DNA from: Nereocystis luetkeana
Taxonomy: Eukaryota; Sar; Phaeophyceae; Laminariales; Laminariaceae
Direction of reading: 5' to 3'
Assembly (NCBI GenBank): GCA_031213475.1
Contig: JARUPZ010000013.1
Span: 7,358,739-7,422,738 of the forward strand
Length of the DNA: 64,000 nt
Shown: piece by piece, positions 44,801 through 54,425 of the stretch
Layout: every line of letters begins with the position of its first letter
Position numbering within the stretch: the stretch's first letter is position 1
Program-made: the position numbers and the translations under genes
The notes under the pieces: model-generated
The model's database searches: none
Told to the model about the DNA's origin: nothing
What the model saw: the letters and a program-made list of their open reading frames with translations, nothing else

Positions 44801-46177
44801 CTGGTGAGATAAACGCCTCCCGTGGGAGGGAGGGCGGGAGGGAGGGAGGGAGGGAGGGAGGGTAGAAGGGAGGGCGGAGGGGGGTATACTCTTCATGCAT
44901 AGCCGTAGCCGTAGACCCTCGCGTCCCTCCAATGCCGGAACAGATGGGGGGGGGGCGTACTCATGCATGGCCGCAGTCGTATGACCATGGGCCCCGCACG
45001 TATGTAGGGGTTACATCGAGGGATAGGGGGGGGGGGCGTACTCATGCATGGCCGCAGCCGTATGACCATGGGCCCCGCACGCATGTAGGGGTTACATCGA
45101 GGGATAGAGGGGGGGAGGGGCGGGGGGAGGGTCGATTTTTCTGCCTCCATTGTATGCTAGCAGTGGACTGAAAGTTCACTGGAATAACCTCGATGCTGCG
45201 GGAGGGAATACAGAGAGGCAAGGGTGAAAAGAGGGGGGGGTGCTATTACGGGGGCCATATATATTGTGAGTAAAAATAGGCAAATATGTAGGTTTTTACG
45301 TATGCCACAGGTCCTATTAATTGACTGCGCCATGGAGAGACACCTCTTCTCATTTCTAGGTGGCCTCGATCCCGAACGGTCAAGCGGCTTCTGGCGAAGC
45401 ATCGTCCTAAACGAAGGCGTTTCGATTTCTTCCGCTCTTTTCTCACCCCCCTCGTGCCTCCCCAGGTACGACCACTACGAGAGCACCTGCTGGCGATACA
45501 TGTGGGTCGAGCCCACCCTAAACCCCATCTGGAACAACAAGATCTGGTGAGTGTTTTTTAGGTTTTCGGGGGTGGAAAAGGGTAGCACTTGTTGGCCAAT
45601 ACATCTTCCTCAAGGGCTCCTTAAGGGCCCCTTAAGGGCGCTGAACGACTACAGTCAAATCGCGTGCCGTGATATACCTAGGCTCAACCCTTACCTTTGG
45701 GATAGCAGCCCAGTTTCGGGGACAAACTATTACGGGGGACCATAAGAATTTAGAGATGAATAAATAGGGACTGCTTTGGGAGTGCGAGGCCGAAACCAGC
45801 TGCTGACCCTTACGAAGACAACTCGAGTTTTTTGTGTGAGTTATACAAACAGTAGTAATATACAAACTTATGAAGCGAGGAAAATCCCCCGAAATTTATC
45901 AGGCAAAAAAACAACCGTGCGCAGCAGGGAGACTTTCGCCCGGCCCCCACCCCCACCAAAGCGAGCTGTTTTCGCGAAGAATGTTCCACCCCACGAAATC
46001 CAATGCCCCTTCCACCGTGCCTGATCATTTTCGCGTGTGCGTATGTGTGCGTGTGTGCGTCGGTTTGTTTTCGGCAGGCGCTCGCGCAAGCCTTTCTACC
46101 GCCAGCTGTACCTGGGCCTCAAAGAGATCGACACCTTCAAAGTCGCCGACTGCATCACGGCAAGCATCATGTACTAG
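41840..46177 (+). CDS. Conserved-looking 459-aa protein of unknown family, 7 exons
   Basis: Exons 41840-42048, 42451-42607, 43400-43911, 44178-44351, 44657-44803, 45466-45546, 46078-46177 (TAG). All borders are GT/AG, phases agree, and the total is 460 codons. ATG 41840 is the first Met in the frame before the well-composed region; an upstream exon cannot be excluded because CGACAG just precedes it. Residues 17-40 are basic and Ser/Pro-rich (RKRDPSPRRRSLSP). YFIKWVLGQLLAIYSMFFW (about 71-89) is hydrophobic, amphipathic or membrane-associated. A large central exon has LVCLTETRHYYVDVRRCELD, YQSASGKSTLLKSWSMRYSK, FQYHTAGTHTKSHTMGNGLA. Later come FLSCIMHATDHVLLHRVMWG, DHYESTCWRYMWVEPTLNPI and FYRQLYLGLKEIDTF. 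His clusters (HTxGTHTKSHT-like, HATDHVLLH) suggest metal binding, but no enzyme family is recognised. Exons are GC-rich and the introns carry poly(C)-tailed elements. Confidence 0.85.
43080..43292 (+). repeat. Poly(C)-tailed dispersed element, long copy, in an intron
   Basis: GGCGGTTCTTAGTAGGATGC, AGCTCACCCTTCATGCGACT, CACGGCGTTTCGCGCTTGGT, CTGCCTGGTCGGTGAAAACC, ACATGCTCCGTCCCGGCATT, CATACGACTACGGCCATGCA, then a C-rich end (43269-43288). Intron 2 of the 459-aa gene, 110 bases before the exon 3 acceptor. Confidence 0.85.
44468..44620 (+). repeat. Poly(C)-tailed dispersed element in an intron
   Basis: CACGGCGCTTCGCGCTAGGG, CTGCCTGGTCGGTGAAAACC, CGACATGCTCCGTCCCGGCA, CATACGACTACAGCCATGCA, GAGTGCACCCCCCCC. 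Intron 4 of the 459-aa gene. Confidence 0.85.
44885..45125 (-). repeat. Three tandem poly(C)-tailed end fragments in an intron
   Basis: Partial copies at about 44885-44945, 44946-45030 and 45031-45112. The last two are near-identical 83-base units (GTACTCATGCATGGCCGCAG, GACCATGGGCCCCGCACG, GGGGTTACATCGAGGGATAG) each preceded by a G run. Intron 5 of the 459-aa gene. Confidence 0.85.
45241..45320. mobile_element. Family-1 MITE, truncated
   Basis: CTATTACGGGGGCCATATAT at the left, GAGTAAAAATAGGCAAATAT core, GGTCCTATTAATTGACTG at the right where the terminal repeat should continue. Both inner and outer parts are eroded. Confidence 0.72.
45683..45748. mobile_element. Half family-2 MITE joined to a half family-1 MITE
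   Basis: AACCCTTACCTTTGGGATAG leads to GTTTCGGGGACAAAC (left half of family 2). Then comes TATTACGGGGGACCATAAGA (left end of family 1), after which both stop. The junction is the same base as in the nested insertion at 63471. Confidence 0.75.
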
Positions 46178-46834
46178 CCGCGGTATCGGGCAGAAAGAAG
46201 ACGCCGTGCGAGAGGGGTCGCCATCCGTATGGCTGAAACAGAGAGATGCTGCTGCCGCCGCTGCTGCTGCTGATGATGCGTGCATCATACTACAGCTGTA
46301 CCCTCAATATGAACAGTTTTATACGGTCCGATAGCTTCGCTTTCTGGAGGCAGCGGCCGAGAGGGAGGGCGGTGGAGGGCGGAGGATGCTAGACCGCGAA
46401 AAATTCGGTTGTTGTTGGTTAGTTTGGTGGCAGGGAAGACACCATTTTCGATTACTTCGCTGCTGTTTGCTGCTGATCTTGTGGTTGGGAAGCAAGCGAA
46501 GATGTCATTGCTTGGTGGTTTATTGTGGCTGTTGTTGGCATGCAGAGACAGTATTTCTCGACTACTGTGCCTGCGGCGAGAAATCGCGCAAAATATTGTT
46601 TTCGAGCCGCGATGGCTCGACGGGGGAGGGGGCGCGGTGTCCTCGATCGCTCGTCCCCGCCATGAGTAATCTACTTTGTTGTGCGTTTCGTTAAGGGAAG
46701 CGTGAAATTGAGCGCGGAAAGTCGGTGCAAAGCTTCGGGGGTCACTCGCCTCCTGCTTGGAAGGCGCCCCAGCGTGTGGGTGAAAATCGAGCCTCTACAG
46801 AAAGTTGAGAAACGAGGGAGGTTTTGAACACTCC

Positions 46835-46898
46835 CATATGTGGGGACAAAGTATAAGTAAATTGTCCCCAAAACGGGACTGGGGTCCCAAAGGGGTTC
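46835..46898. mobile_element. Family-2 MITE, partial
   Basis: TGTGGGGACAAAGTATAAGT, then ATTGTCCCCAAAACGGGACT and GGGGTCCCAAAGGGGTT; the outer left arm is missing. Confidence 0.7.
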
Positions 46899-47679
46899 AA
46901 GGCGTAGTGGAGATTGTTGCTTCTCGTGGAAAGTTTTATACGTTTTTTTGGTGTTTTCGGTGGTTGGCATGTTTGGCCGTGGGGTGATAGCTGTGTTACG
47001 CTTTTTGGACGGAGTGGTGGAGTGGTATTTTATGTGACGGAGGAGAGCGCTTCGGTTGTCGTAAGTGAACGCCCTGGGCGAAAGTGAGCGGGAGGATTTG
47101 AGACGTTGAGCGGCTCTCAGAAGTTGACGCTTGCGCTCGCTGTGTGTGTGTGTGTTTGCATGTATACCAGCGGGTTCAGGTCTTGCCTCGGACCGTCGCG
47201 CGAAGTTGCGGGCGTTTGCGGCTCACAAATGTTGACGATTGCGGTCACTGGAGGCAAGCGGCAATGCATGGGGTGGGATCAGCGCTTTTTAGGCCTGCCT
47301 CGAACCGTCGTGTGGAAGTTTTACGGATTCCGTGAGCAGTGAACGCTTATTAACGGGACGTGTGTTTTGTTGGTTTTTTGTTGTGGTGGTGGAAATGCTT
47401 GGCGAGACGCGAGGCGGTGGAAGGACGCACGCAACGGTTTTAATTGATGTGACTTCATAAAGAGACACCTGCTATTTTAGCAAAAAAAAGCGGGGCTGAG
47501 TTTTAATCATCTCCGCACACGGTAGGTCGGGCGCGGAAATACGCATGCCGCACTACTGGGGATAAATCATGCCGTAAATCCCTGCGACCATTCGCGGATT
47601 TATATTTTTGTACTATCAAAACAGTTTCTGCCTTAGAAAAAAACCTCGGCCGCGTTTCTGGCCCGTTCCGGCCTGTTTT

Positions 47680-47735
47680 GGGTCCGGGTCAGGGTTAGGG
47701 TTAGGGTGTTAGGCTAGGGTTGGGTCTACGCCTGT
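47680..47735 (+). repeat. Interstitial telomere-like repeat
   Basis: GTCAGGGTTAGGGTTAGGGT, then TTAGGCTAGGGTTGGG. The upstream GGCCCGTTCCGGCCTGTTTT parallels, in reverse, the flank of the run at 15.53 kb. Confidence 0.78.
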
Positions 47736-47821
47736 GCCCAGATCCCATCCTCAGAAGCTCTCCCTAGCCCGAGAATCGTGATCAACCAGCAACCCGACCC
47801 CCGGAAGATCTATCCCAAGTC

Positions 47822-47896
47822 CTCGTCTCGTCTCGTCTCGTCTCGTCTCGTCTCGTCTCGTCTCGTCTCGTCTCGTCTCGTCTCGTCTCGTCTCGT
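47822..47896 (+). repeat. (CTCGT)n pentanucleotide array
   Basis: Fifteen perfect CTCGT units, ended by CACGAGGACC. Perfection suggests a young, still variable array. Confidence 0.97.
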
Positions 47897-48604
47897 CACG
47901 AGGACCCTTGGTTGTATCCCTTAAACCTGGAGGCAGGTAGTGGCTAGCCGACTAACTTCCAATACCACTTTCCCGTGAAAGATAAACCGTCTACCGTAGG
48001 TTGGGTATTTGGAGACATGGCAACCAAGTGTGTGGCTACACACACATAGACAGCCACTCAACCACAGTCTCGGGTTTAATGAACGTCGCTTCCGAAATTG
48101 CTTGTAGCAATTTACAGGAACGTACCGATATGCAGACAGAATCTAACGAGAAATTGTCCTTTCCGCAATATCAGCAGGGAGATCACAGGTGTTTGTACAC
48201 CGCCCCTATACCGTTGCTGATGGACCATGCGCCGATGTACTGAGTTCTCATGAATATCTCGGGACGTACGGCGCCTAGCAGAACTTCAGCCGTACCCAAA
48301 CCCCAACCCAAAACAAGGACCAAACTCTAACGCCACGAGGCGTTCTACCTAATGTTTCTGAGGGTCCTCACTTAAGGAGTTCCATACCTCGCCCGAAGAC
48401 TGACTTCAGCAAAACCAGATTACATCCCGATTAGTAATTCCATGGCCCAAGTACACTAAAACGTCATTTTCCGAAACAAGATTGACATTCCGACGATTTT
48501 GGGTTAAGTAGCCCCGTCATTCAGAAAACATTTTAGCGGAAATATAGCTACCTCTATCGTAGAACGCGTCCCACACCAACCCCTTAACTCCTACCAGGTA
48601 CGCA

Positions 48605-48790
48605 ACTCCCAACCTCACCCTCGCCCCACTCCCGTCCCACCTCCGCACTCACCCCAACCCCCACCCCAACCCCCAACCCCACCCCAATCCCCACCCCCGC
48701 CCCAATCCCCACCCCAACCCCCATCCCCACCCCACCCCAACCCAACCCCACCCCAACCCCTATCCCCTCCCCCTCCCCCGCCCCCGCCCC
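48605..48790. repeat. CCCCAACCCC/CCCCACC low-complexity tract
   Basis: About 185 bases of nearly pure C and A on the plus strand (GGGGTTGGGG on the other). The Gly/Trp-rich minus-strand frame (48941-48615) is a product of the tract. The G-rich strand could form quadruplexes. Confidence 0.9.
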
Positions 48791-49281
48791 CGCCCGAACC
48801 CAAAAGCATCGGTTTGATCTGCCGCCAGGGCGCGCGCAATACGATATGCGATGTGCGCGTTTGAAGCAGTTGCGGCAGCTGGAGACGTGACACGAGACGC
48901 GAGATACTTGACGGGCGACGGGTAGATACGAGAGAGACCATCAGTACTGCAAAGTCTAACAGTCAAAGCTGCCCGGACGGTTATAGAGTTAGGGGGTGGT
49001 ATCTACGCCCCTATCTACCTTCATCCCATCACCACAGCAGCACTAGGAACAACTGCTTCCTTCCCCTCCTTCCTCCTTTCCCTTCTTGCGTTCCCTCTCT
49101 CCCGCCTATACTCCGCTAAATCGTGCACTGCTGTTCGGAACAGCCCGGCCCCAGGGAGGTCCGTCCGCAGACAGTTGTTGATAAATTGAAGGGATGTCTG
49201 TGCCCACCATTTTGTCGGAGTTAGGGGCGAGTCGTTGCCACTGGTGGACTTTTTTTTTTCTTCTGCTCACAAGGGGTGTTT

Positions 49282-49376
49282 AACCCTGTTAGAAGCGCAG
49301 TCTCGTTGTGGGGACAAACCAGTCGAATTTCGAGTACTTTGTCCCCAAAACGGGACAGTGGTTCTAAAGTGGTTAA
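49282..49376. mobile_element. Family-2 MITE (intact)
   Basis: AACCCTGTTAGAAGCGCAGT, CTCGTTGTGGGGACAAACCA, GAGTACTTTGTCCCCAAAAC, GGGACAGTGGTTCTAAAGTG, GTT. Outer flanks GTTTAACC and GGTTAAC are also symmetrical. Confidence 0.85.
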
Positions 49377-49816
49377 CCTCCGCTGGAACGGTAAAATCAA
49401 GAGCGACAGCCAAAAATGGTTATACTTATCCCATTCGAGCCATATTTATCGGTACAACACTACATGTTGCGCTGGGGGAAAGGCTTCCTGACCCTCTCTG
49501 TGGTTGGCCAGCCCCCGATCGTACCTGTTGTTGGCTACAGGCTCCAGGTGCGCCTCTCTTTCTCTACTCAAGTTGGGTTTCGACTATTTATGGCTTCAAT
49601 TGCACCTACAAATAAATGGCGCATTTTGTCAAGTGAGCCCTTTTCTGGCAAAACTGAAATACGGCCACAGGGCCGTTGGGACCAGGTGGGTGGCCCGAGT
49701 TTTCAACACAAAAACACGATCATTTTGCGAAATAGCGATTTGCGCGGGGAATGGGTATTATTGTTGCACATACACTTCAATTAGCTGGGCTGTTGGCTAG
49801 GAGAAAAGCTTTCACA
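49377..49816. other. No gene seen
   Basis: Ordinary-composition DNA with overlapping open frames of 98-126 codons (for example 49416-49784). None shows a family motif or clear exon borders. Confidence 0.4.
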
Positions 49817-50005
49817 GGGTCGATTAACGAGGGCTGTTTATTAGGAGGGTTTTCAGTATTTTCCCGAAATTTCCGTATCATTTTAACCGAAATTTCGGGA
49901 AAAATACTGAAAAAACCCCTAAAAAACAGCCCTCGTTAACTACCGAAATTTCGGGAAAATACTGAAAAAAAAAACAAGAAACAGCCACCGTTAAGATCGA
50001 CCCTT
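49817..50005. mobile_element. Foldback element A (AGGGTC ends)
   Basis: Outer ends AGGGTCGATTAACGAGGGCT and its rough complement at CACCGTTAAGATCGACCCT. Inside, TTTTCAGTATTTTCCCGAAA (49850) pairs with TTTCGGGAAAAATACTGAAA (49891), and a second right-hand copy of the arm (ACCGAAATTTCGGGAAAATA, 49941) follows. Left arm once, right arm twice, about 189 bases in all. Confidence 0.88.
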
Positions 50006-50857
50006 ACTCGGAAAAAGGAAGCCCCTCTTTTGCTCTTTTTATAAAATGATGAAATACGTCAGCTGTGAGTTCGACTGATTACATAGTTGATACTCAACTT
50101 TGCAAGCTGCGTAGTAATATGTCTCGTCTATAATATCCCGTTTTTACTGAATTTCCATTTATGATAAGCCGTTCGCGCGTATTATTCTACATGTATGTAT
50201 TCCCTTTTGTCAAGGATATATAGGCCAGTGACTCCCCTGGATGCTGCCCGGGTCAACAGGACAATACACATAATCATTCTGCGCACTGATACTATATAAC
50301 CCAGATAAGGGAGGGTAACATGACTTTACGACATGTTGAAATCTTTTCATTTTACAAATATTGATTCACCTTTTGTAGGTACAGCTTGATCTGGTAAAAT
50401 TGAAGCAAAAAACTAGTTGATGTCCAACTTGAGCAGCCACAATGACGTGTAGTGTACCCGGAGCCTTTTAGACAACAATAGGTACGATCGGGGGCTCGGC
50501 CCATCAGAGGGAGAGGGCCAGGAAGCCTTTCCCTTACGTAGTGAAAAAAATCCAGTTATTAGTGTACCTATAAATGGCTCAAAACAGGAACGGATGCTCG
50601 TACTCGTATGACCTACTTTTTAGAATTGTAGAATTTTCTCATGTTTTTTTTCCAAGGGAGTTCGAAAGGTTCAGATGGCGTTCTTTGAGATGCTCAAGGA
50701 TTCAGTTCAGTGCAATCAGTATCCCTGCTGCCACAGCACGAAGCAGGCCCACAGAGCTTCAGCGTAGTCCCGGCCCGTCTCTTATTGTGAACCGAGAAGT
50801 CGTCGGTTTCGTCGTTGGCGAGCGAAGGCTTTCGGTGTCGAACTCCTCAAGAGCTGC
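50006..50857. other. No gene seen on the plus strand; possible 3' UTR on the minus strand
   Basis: AT-rich DNA up to about 50560. The segment 50640-50857 lies downstream of the putative minus-strand stop at 50860-50858 and could be its 3' UTR. Confidence 0.4.
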
Positions 50858-50958
50858 TTAATCTGCTTTTTGCTCGTTCTGCTGGTTCTCGTGCTGGTCC
50901 TGGTGCGCTGGTGCGGGTGCTGCTGTGTCACCATTTGCAGCAGGCTTACGACCAGGGT
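50858..50958 (-). CDS. Possible last exon of an unidentified minus-strand gene
   Basis: On the minus strand a pyrimidine tract and acceptor (CTCTCCTCCCTTCCTTGCAC, TTAG) precede base 50958. The exon reads (D)PGRKPAANGDTAAPAPAHQD, QHENQQNEQKAD and ends in TAA. It enters in phase 1, so the previous exon should end with one extra base. The low-complexity Gln/Asn/Ala tail is a common C-terminus, and the acceptor is one of the best in the region, but no upstream exon (plus coordinates above 50960) could be identified. Confidence 0.35.
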
Positions 50959-52764
50959 CTAAGTGCAAGGAAGGGAGGAGAGAGCAGGTGAACGTGACAG
51001 CAAATCGGCGACTGCCATCGATCGTTGCTTTCTCTTTTTTGTGGTCTCTCTTTTTGTTTTCGCTCGTGGTTGTCCGCCGCAAGCAGTCAGCAGCAAGCAG
51101 TACGTATCGTGCTGACATGTACATGGGTGTGGTCATTATGTGGTTCTCCAACCCAGAAAAGCAGCCATGTCAGCAGATCAGCGGTGGCAGCAGCAGCAGC
51201 AGCAGCAACCGTAGTCGTGGAGTAGCCAGTTAGGTATTTGTACAAGTACGTACTGCGTAGTGCTGCGAGGGCTTCGCAAGCTGCCGAGGGTGATCGCACC
51301 AACAGCTCGCTTTCACTACTGTTCAGTTGCCGCTCCGCGATGACCACGGTGGGTAAGAGTGTCTACTCGCGTTCTATGAATATGATACCAGGTACTACAG
51401 TACTGCTGTACCTGGTACGTATCTATGCTCTCCCTGCACGTTGTAACAGGTAAAGCCGCCTTGTGATTTTTTTTGACAACGACTGACCCAAGAAACGCCC
51501 CGAGACGCATCAAACAGATCACGATGCACAACCGTAGATTATCATCCAGATCATCCTGGACTTTAGATCCTATGATTGTCGTTGCTATGATGCTTTGCGC
51601 AGGAGCGGTATCGTGCAGCCCCCACCCGGCAAACATCGCCACCCGGCGAACATTTGCGCAGGAGCCATGTCATACAGATCCCACCCGGCAAGACTCGCCC
51701 TATGTGCAGGAGCGGCCTGTTTTGTGCAGGATGTGGGTCTTATTGGTTAAGGCTGGTGGTCTGTCTTTCGGCCGCCCGGCGTTTTTTTTTAAACGCCACC
51801 AAAACACGCGGCGGAGCCGCGTGGCTGCCTCTGCCGATCTCGAGCCCCCCCAAGGCTTAGGGTTAGGGTTGGGGTCAGGCTTAGGGATAGGGTTGGGCCT
51901 GGGGTGGGGTTGGTCTGGGCCGACGTGCAAGGTTAAAATTGGCGACTCACGTCCTGCACATTTTTTTTTTTGCAGGCCGCTCCTGCACAAAGCGGGAGCC
52001 AAGCATTATCTACGTCTGCTGTACGGTGGAAAAATCGGGCAGATCGTATGATTCAGAGCGCCGAAAGATGTACCGTTGTAGATCACCAAATGGTGATCTG
52101 GTCTGCCCGATGCGTTCCAGGCGTATCGCCCTACGTACACCTAAGTTATGCGCCACAGCAGCAGCGGTGGCCAATCTATCAACCAAGCAAACATCTTGGC
52201 ATGTTTGCAGTAGTTGTCGCACGAACCGTGTGACACACAAGCGAGCAAGCCCCCTGACATTTTGTTTTACCAGATCGAGTAGTCGATACTTGTTCCCGCG
52301 TATTAAGCTGTGGGTTCCCCTCCCCCACCCCCCCCCCCCACCCCCGCCTCCTCGCGCCTCCACCCTTGTTACCGCGTATCAGTCTGACCCCGCTCCCCCC
52401 CCTCCCCCCCCCGCCCGCCTCGCTTGCCGGACGTCTTTTTTCTCCCGCCCAATTCCGTTTCCCATGCCGTCCACACAACGACATGGGGCGGGATTGTTGC
52501 TCGTCGCTGACGACGTCTCCTTTTCACGACGGGATCGCGTTTTTTTTTCGACTGCCAAATATTGCGCTTGATGCTCTGCATTTCGCAGTAGTAACGGCAG
52601 TAGCAGCAGCGGCAGCAGCAGTAGCAGTGGCACGAGGACTCTCCTACCCCCACCCCGTCCCGAGGAGGAAGGAAGGAAAGGAGTAGCTACAGCAGTAGGA
52701 GTAGCGCAGTAGCAGTAGCAGCCATAGTGGTAACAGCAGCAGTAGCGACAGCTGCGGCACCGTC
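50959..52764. other. No gene seen
   Basis: CAGCAG run (51186-51207), TACCAGGTA/TACCTGGTA pair at 51386 and 51409, three partly repeated AGGAGC...CCCACCCGGCAA blocks at 51600-51720, a TTAGGG-like run at 51857-51915, C-rich tracts at 52316-52415, and CAGTAG-type repeats (52585-52630 and 52685-52750) just upstream of the COX14-like gene. Confidence 0.5.
51857..51915 (+). repeat. Degenerate telomere-like repeat
   Basis: GCTTAGGGTTAGGGTTGGGG, TCAGGCTTAGGGATAGGGTT. Same class as the runs at 15.5, 30.2 and 47.7 kb. Confidence 0.7.
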
Positions 52765-52938
52765 ATGTCTGGAGCGAAAATCGCGCTTGACTTGGCCCAC
52801 AAAGCGGCCGTAGTGTCGCTTCTAGGGTGCACCGCCTACGGCACGTACTTCGTTTCCTGCGCCGTGGTCGAGCTGCGGAGAGCAGGACAACAGGCGGCAG
52901 CCAAGCAAGAGGAAGGCAAGCTGCCCAAACCTCAATAG
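52765..52938 (+). CDS. COX14: COX14-like single-span protein, 57 aa
   Basis: ATG 52765 to TAG 52938, single exon. The sequence begins MSGAKIALDLAHKAAVVSLL, continues GCTAYGTYFVSCAVVELRRA and ends in a Gln/Ala/Lys tail. The order (a small amphipathic start with a LAHK/LHR-type motif, one 20-residue hydrophobic span containing GxTxYG, then a charged coiled tail) matches the COX14 family. In yeast and mammals those are small inner-membrane proteins that help assemble cytochrome c oxidase subunit 1. The length (57) is typical of the family. An alternating CAGTAG-type repeat lies directly upstream, so the promoter is not evident; an upstream 5' UTR intron is possible. The assignment rests on a short motif. 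Confidence 0.68.
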   Translation: MSGAKIALDLAHKAAVVSLLGCTAYGTYFVSCAVVELRRAGQQAAAKQEEGKLPKPQ

Positions 52939-54183
52939 TTGTGACAGTACACAAGCCAACTCTATTGTAGGGGTTTGCACTTTTGAGCCCAAGCATCTCT
53001 GACTGACGCTACATATTTCGAGATCCCTTTTTATGGTATTCCACTTTGTACCTAAATATAAGCACCATTTTTTACTAGTATTCAATGGAAAAAGTCTCTA
53101 TATGCAGGGACAGAGTGGTACCATATTTTTTGCTCAGAAGATTGTGGCATACCATAGTATTCATGGTCCACAGCTGAGGAACTACCTGGTGTGTTTTGAG
53201 TCCCCTTCGTTTGGTATACCGTATTATTAATAGTGGTTTGATGATTGTGGTATATCATATTGGTGGTTTGATTGTCGTGGTGTAGCCTTGTTCGTTTGGT
53301 ACCTGGTCCGTGGGATTGTTGTCCGCCTTGCCAAACCTTAGCTGAGCTGTAACGCTCCTCAGAAAAATCTGGTGCTGAACACCCCTTACCCTCGCCCGCG
53401 TCAGTAGTAGTAGAAAGCGCGCCACCCCAACACATTTTTGACGCCTGCACAAGAACTGCACGCTACAGCAGCTGCACGGACTATTATAGAAACCTGTGAT
53501 ATGAAACGGGCGCATCAGTTAGGATGGTGTGTGCGTTTGCCGCCCCTCTCGTCGTTCTAGTATTTGACTGGGTAGAAGAGAAAACGTGGCACCGTGATTG
53601 TTCACGTTTTTCTAGTGCGAGGGTGTGCCAGGCGGCTTGATGCATGGAGGGCAAACTGCGGGCGCTAAACGTAGCCAGGAGTCAAACCCCGACGGTGGTT
53701 GCTACCTGCCTTGCGTACTGCCATCTGGAGGTAGTGGTGGTGATGGCGCGGGTACCCGGTCGTTGAGGCACGCCCTGAATTCAGCCGCGAGATATTTCCT
53801 GGAATAATATTTTGGTATTTATTCGCGCTCGCGTCGGTAGCGTCGGTAGGCGAAGACCTTTTTCTTTGCTGTGAGTGTGTTACCTGGTATGTAGTGCCGC
53901 CCTCCGGGCTAAGCTCCGCAGACAAACGTGAGCGTTAACATTCCGCACAATGGACAGGTGAGGTCCTCGTTTCCTCATCCTGTAGATTTTTCGGGGCAGA
54001 TGGTTTTCCGATTCAAACGGTCTGCAAGATCTGTCTGAATTAAGTAGATCCTGTTCGCCCGATGGGGGGTCTGCACGGCACGGCTCTTCTTACGCACATG
54101 TTTTCCGGGTGGCATCTGTATGTTACGGCTCTTCTCGTAAAGCAATATCTCATAGCAACGACAAATAGCTCGAATGGGATTAG
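52939..54183. other. No gene seen
   Basis: Includes TGGTTTGAT...GTGGTAT repeats around 53235-53285 and TACCTGGTA at 53881. Open frames (for example 53450-53082 minus) have no recognisable content. Confidence 0.45.
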
Positions 54184-54425
54184 GCTCATTCTTATCGGAG
54201 AGCGTTTTTTCCCAAAAATTCTAAAGTGTGGAAATAATTGGAGATATGTATCGATATACGGAGGCGTTCTGTCATTATTCGTGAAACTCTCCAGAAGCAA
54301 AAATATCAAGTTCGTTAACAGTCCAATAATTGGGAAAAAAAAAGGAAAATATGGAAGATTGAAAAATTGCGCGAAAAAAATGTCGAAAAATTGGGAAAAA
54401 AAGCTCTCCGATAAGAATGACCCTT
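54184..54425. mobile_element. Foldback element B (AGGGTC-type ends)
   Basis: Left arm AGGCTCATTCTTATCGGAGA, GCGTTTTTTCCCAA (54183-54216) pairs with TTGGGAAAAAAAGCTCTCCG, ATAAGAATGACCCT (54391-54425). The centre is A-rich and includes a repeated AAAATTG/AAAAATTGGGAAA. Ends resemble those of foldback element A (AGGGTC, then ATT). Confidence 0.88.

Larger units (their letters stand above)
46178..49281. other. Gene-free stretch
   Basis: Partial family-2 MITE (46835-46898), a TTAGGG run (47692-47709), a (CTCGT)n array (47822-47896), and a strongly C/A-rich tract (48605-48790, CCCCAACCCC-type). The open frame at 48001-48243 has no family signal. No exon called. Confidence 0.5.

Noticed and set aside
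48615..48941. Gly/Trp-rich minus-strand frame
   Set aside because: Translation of the CCCCAACCCC tract.
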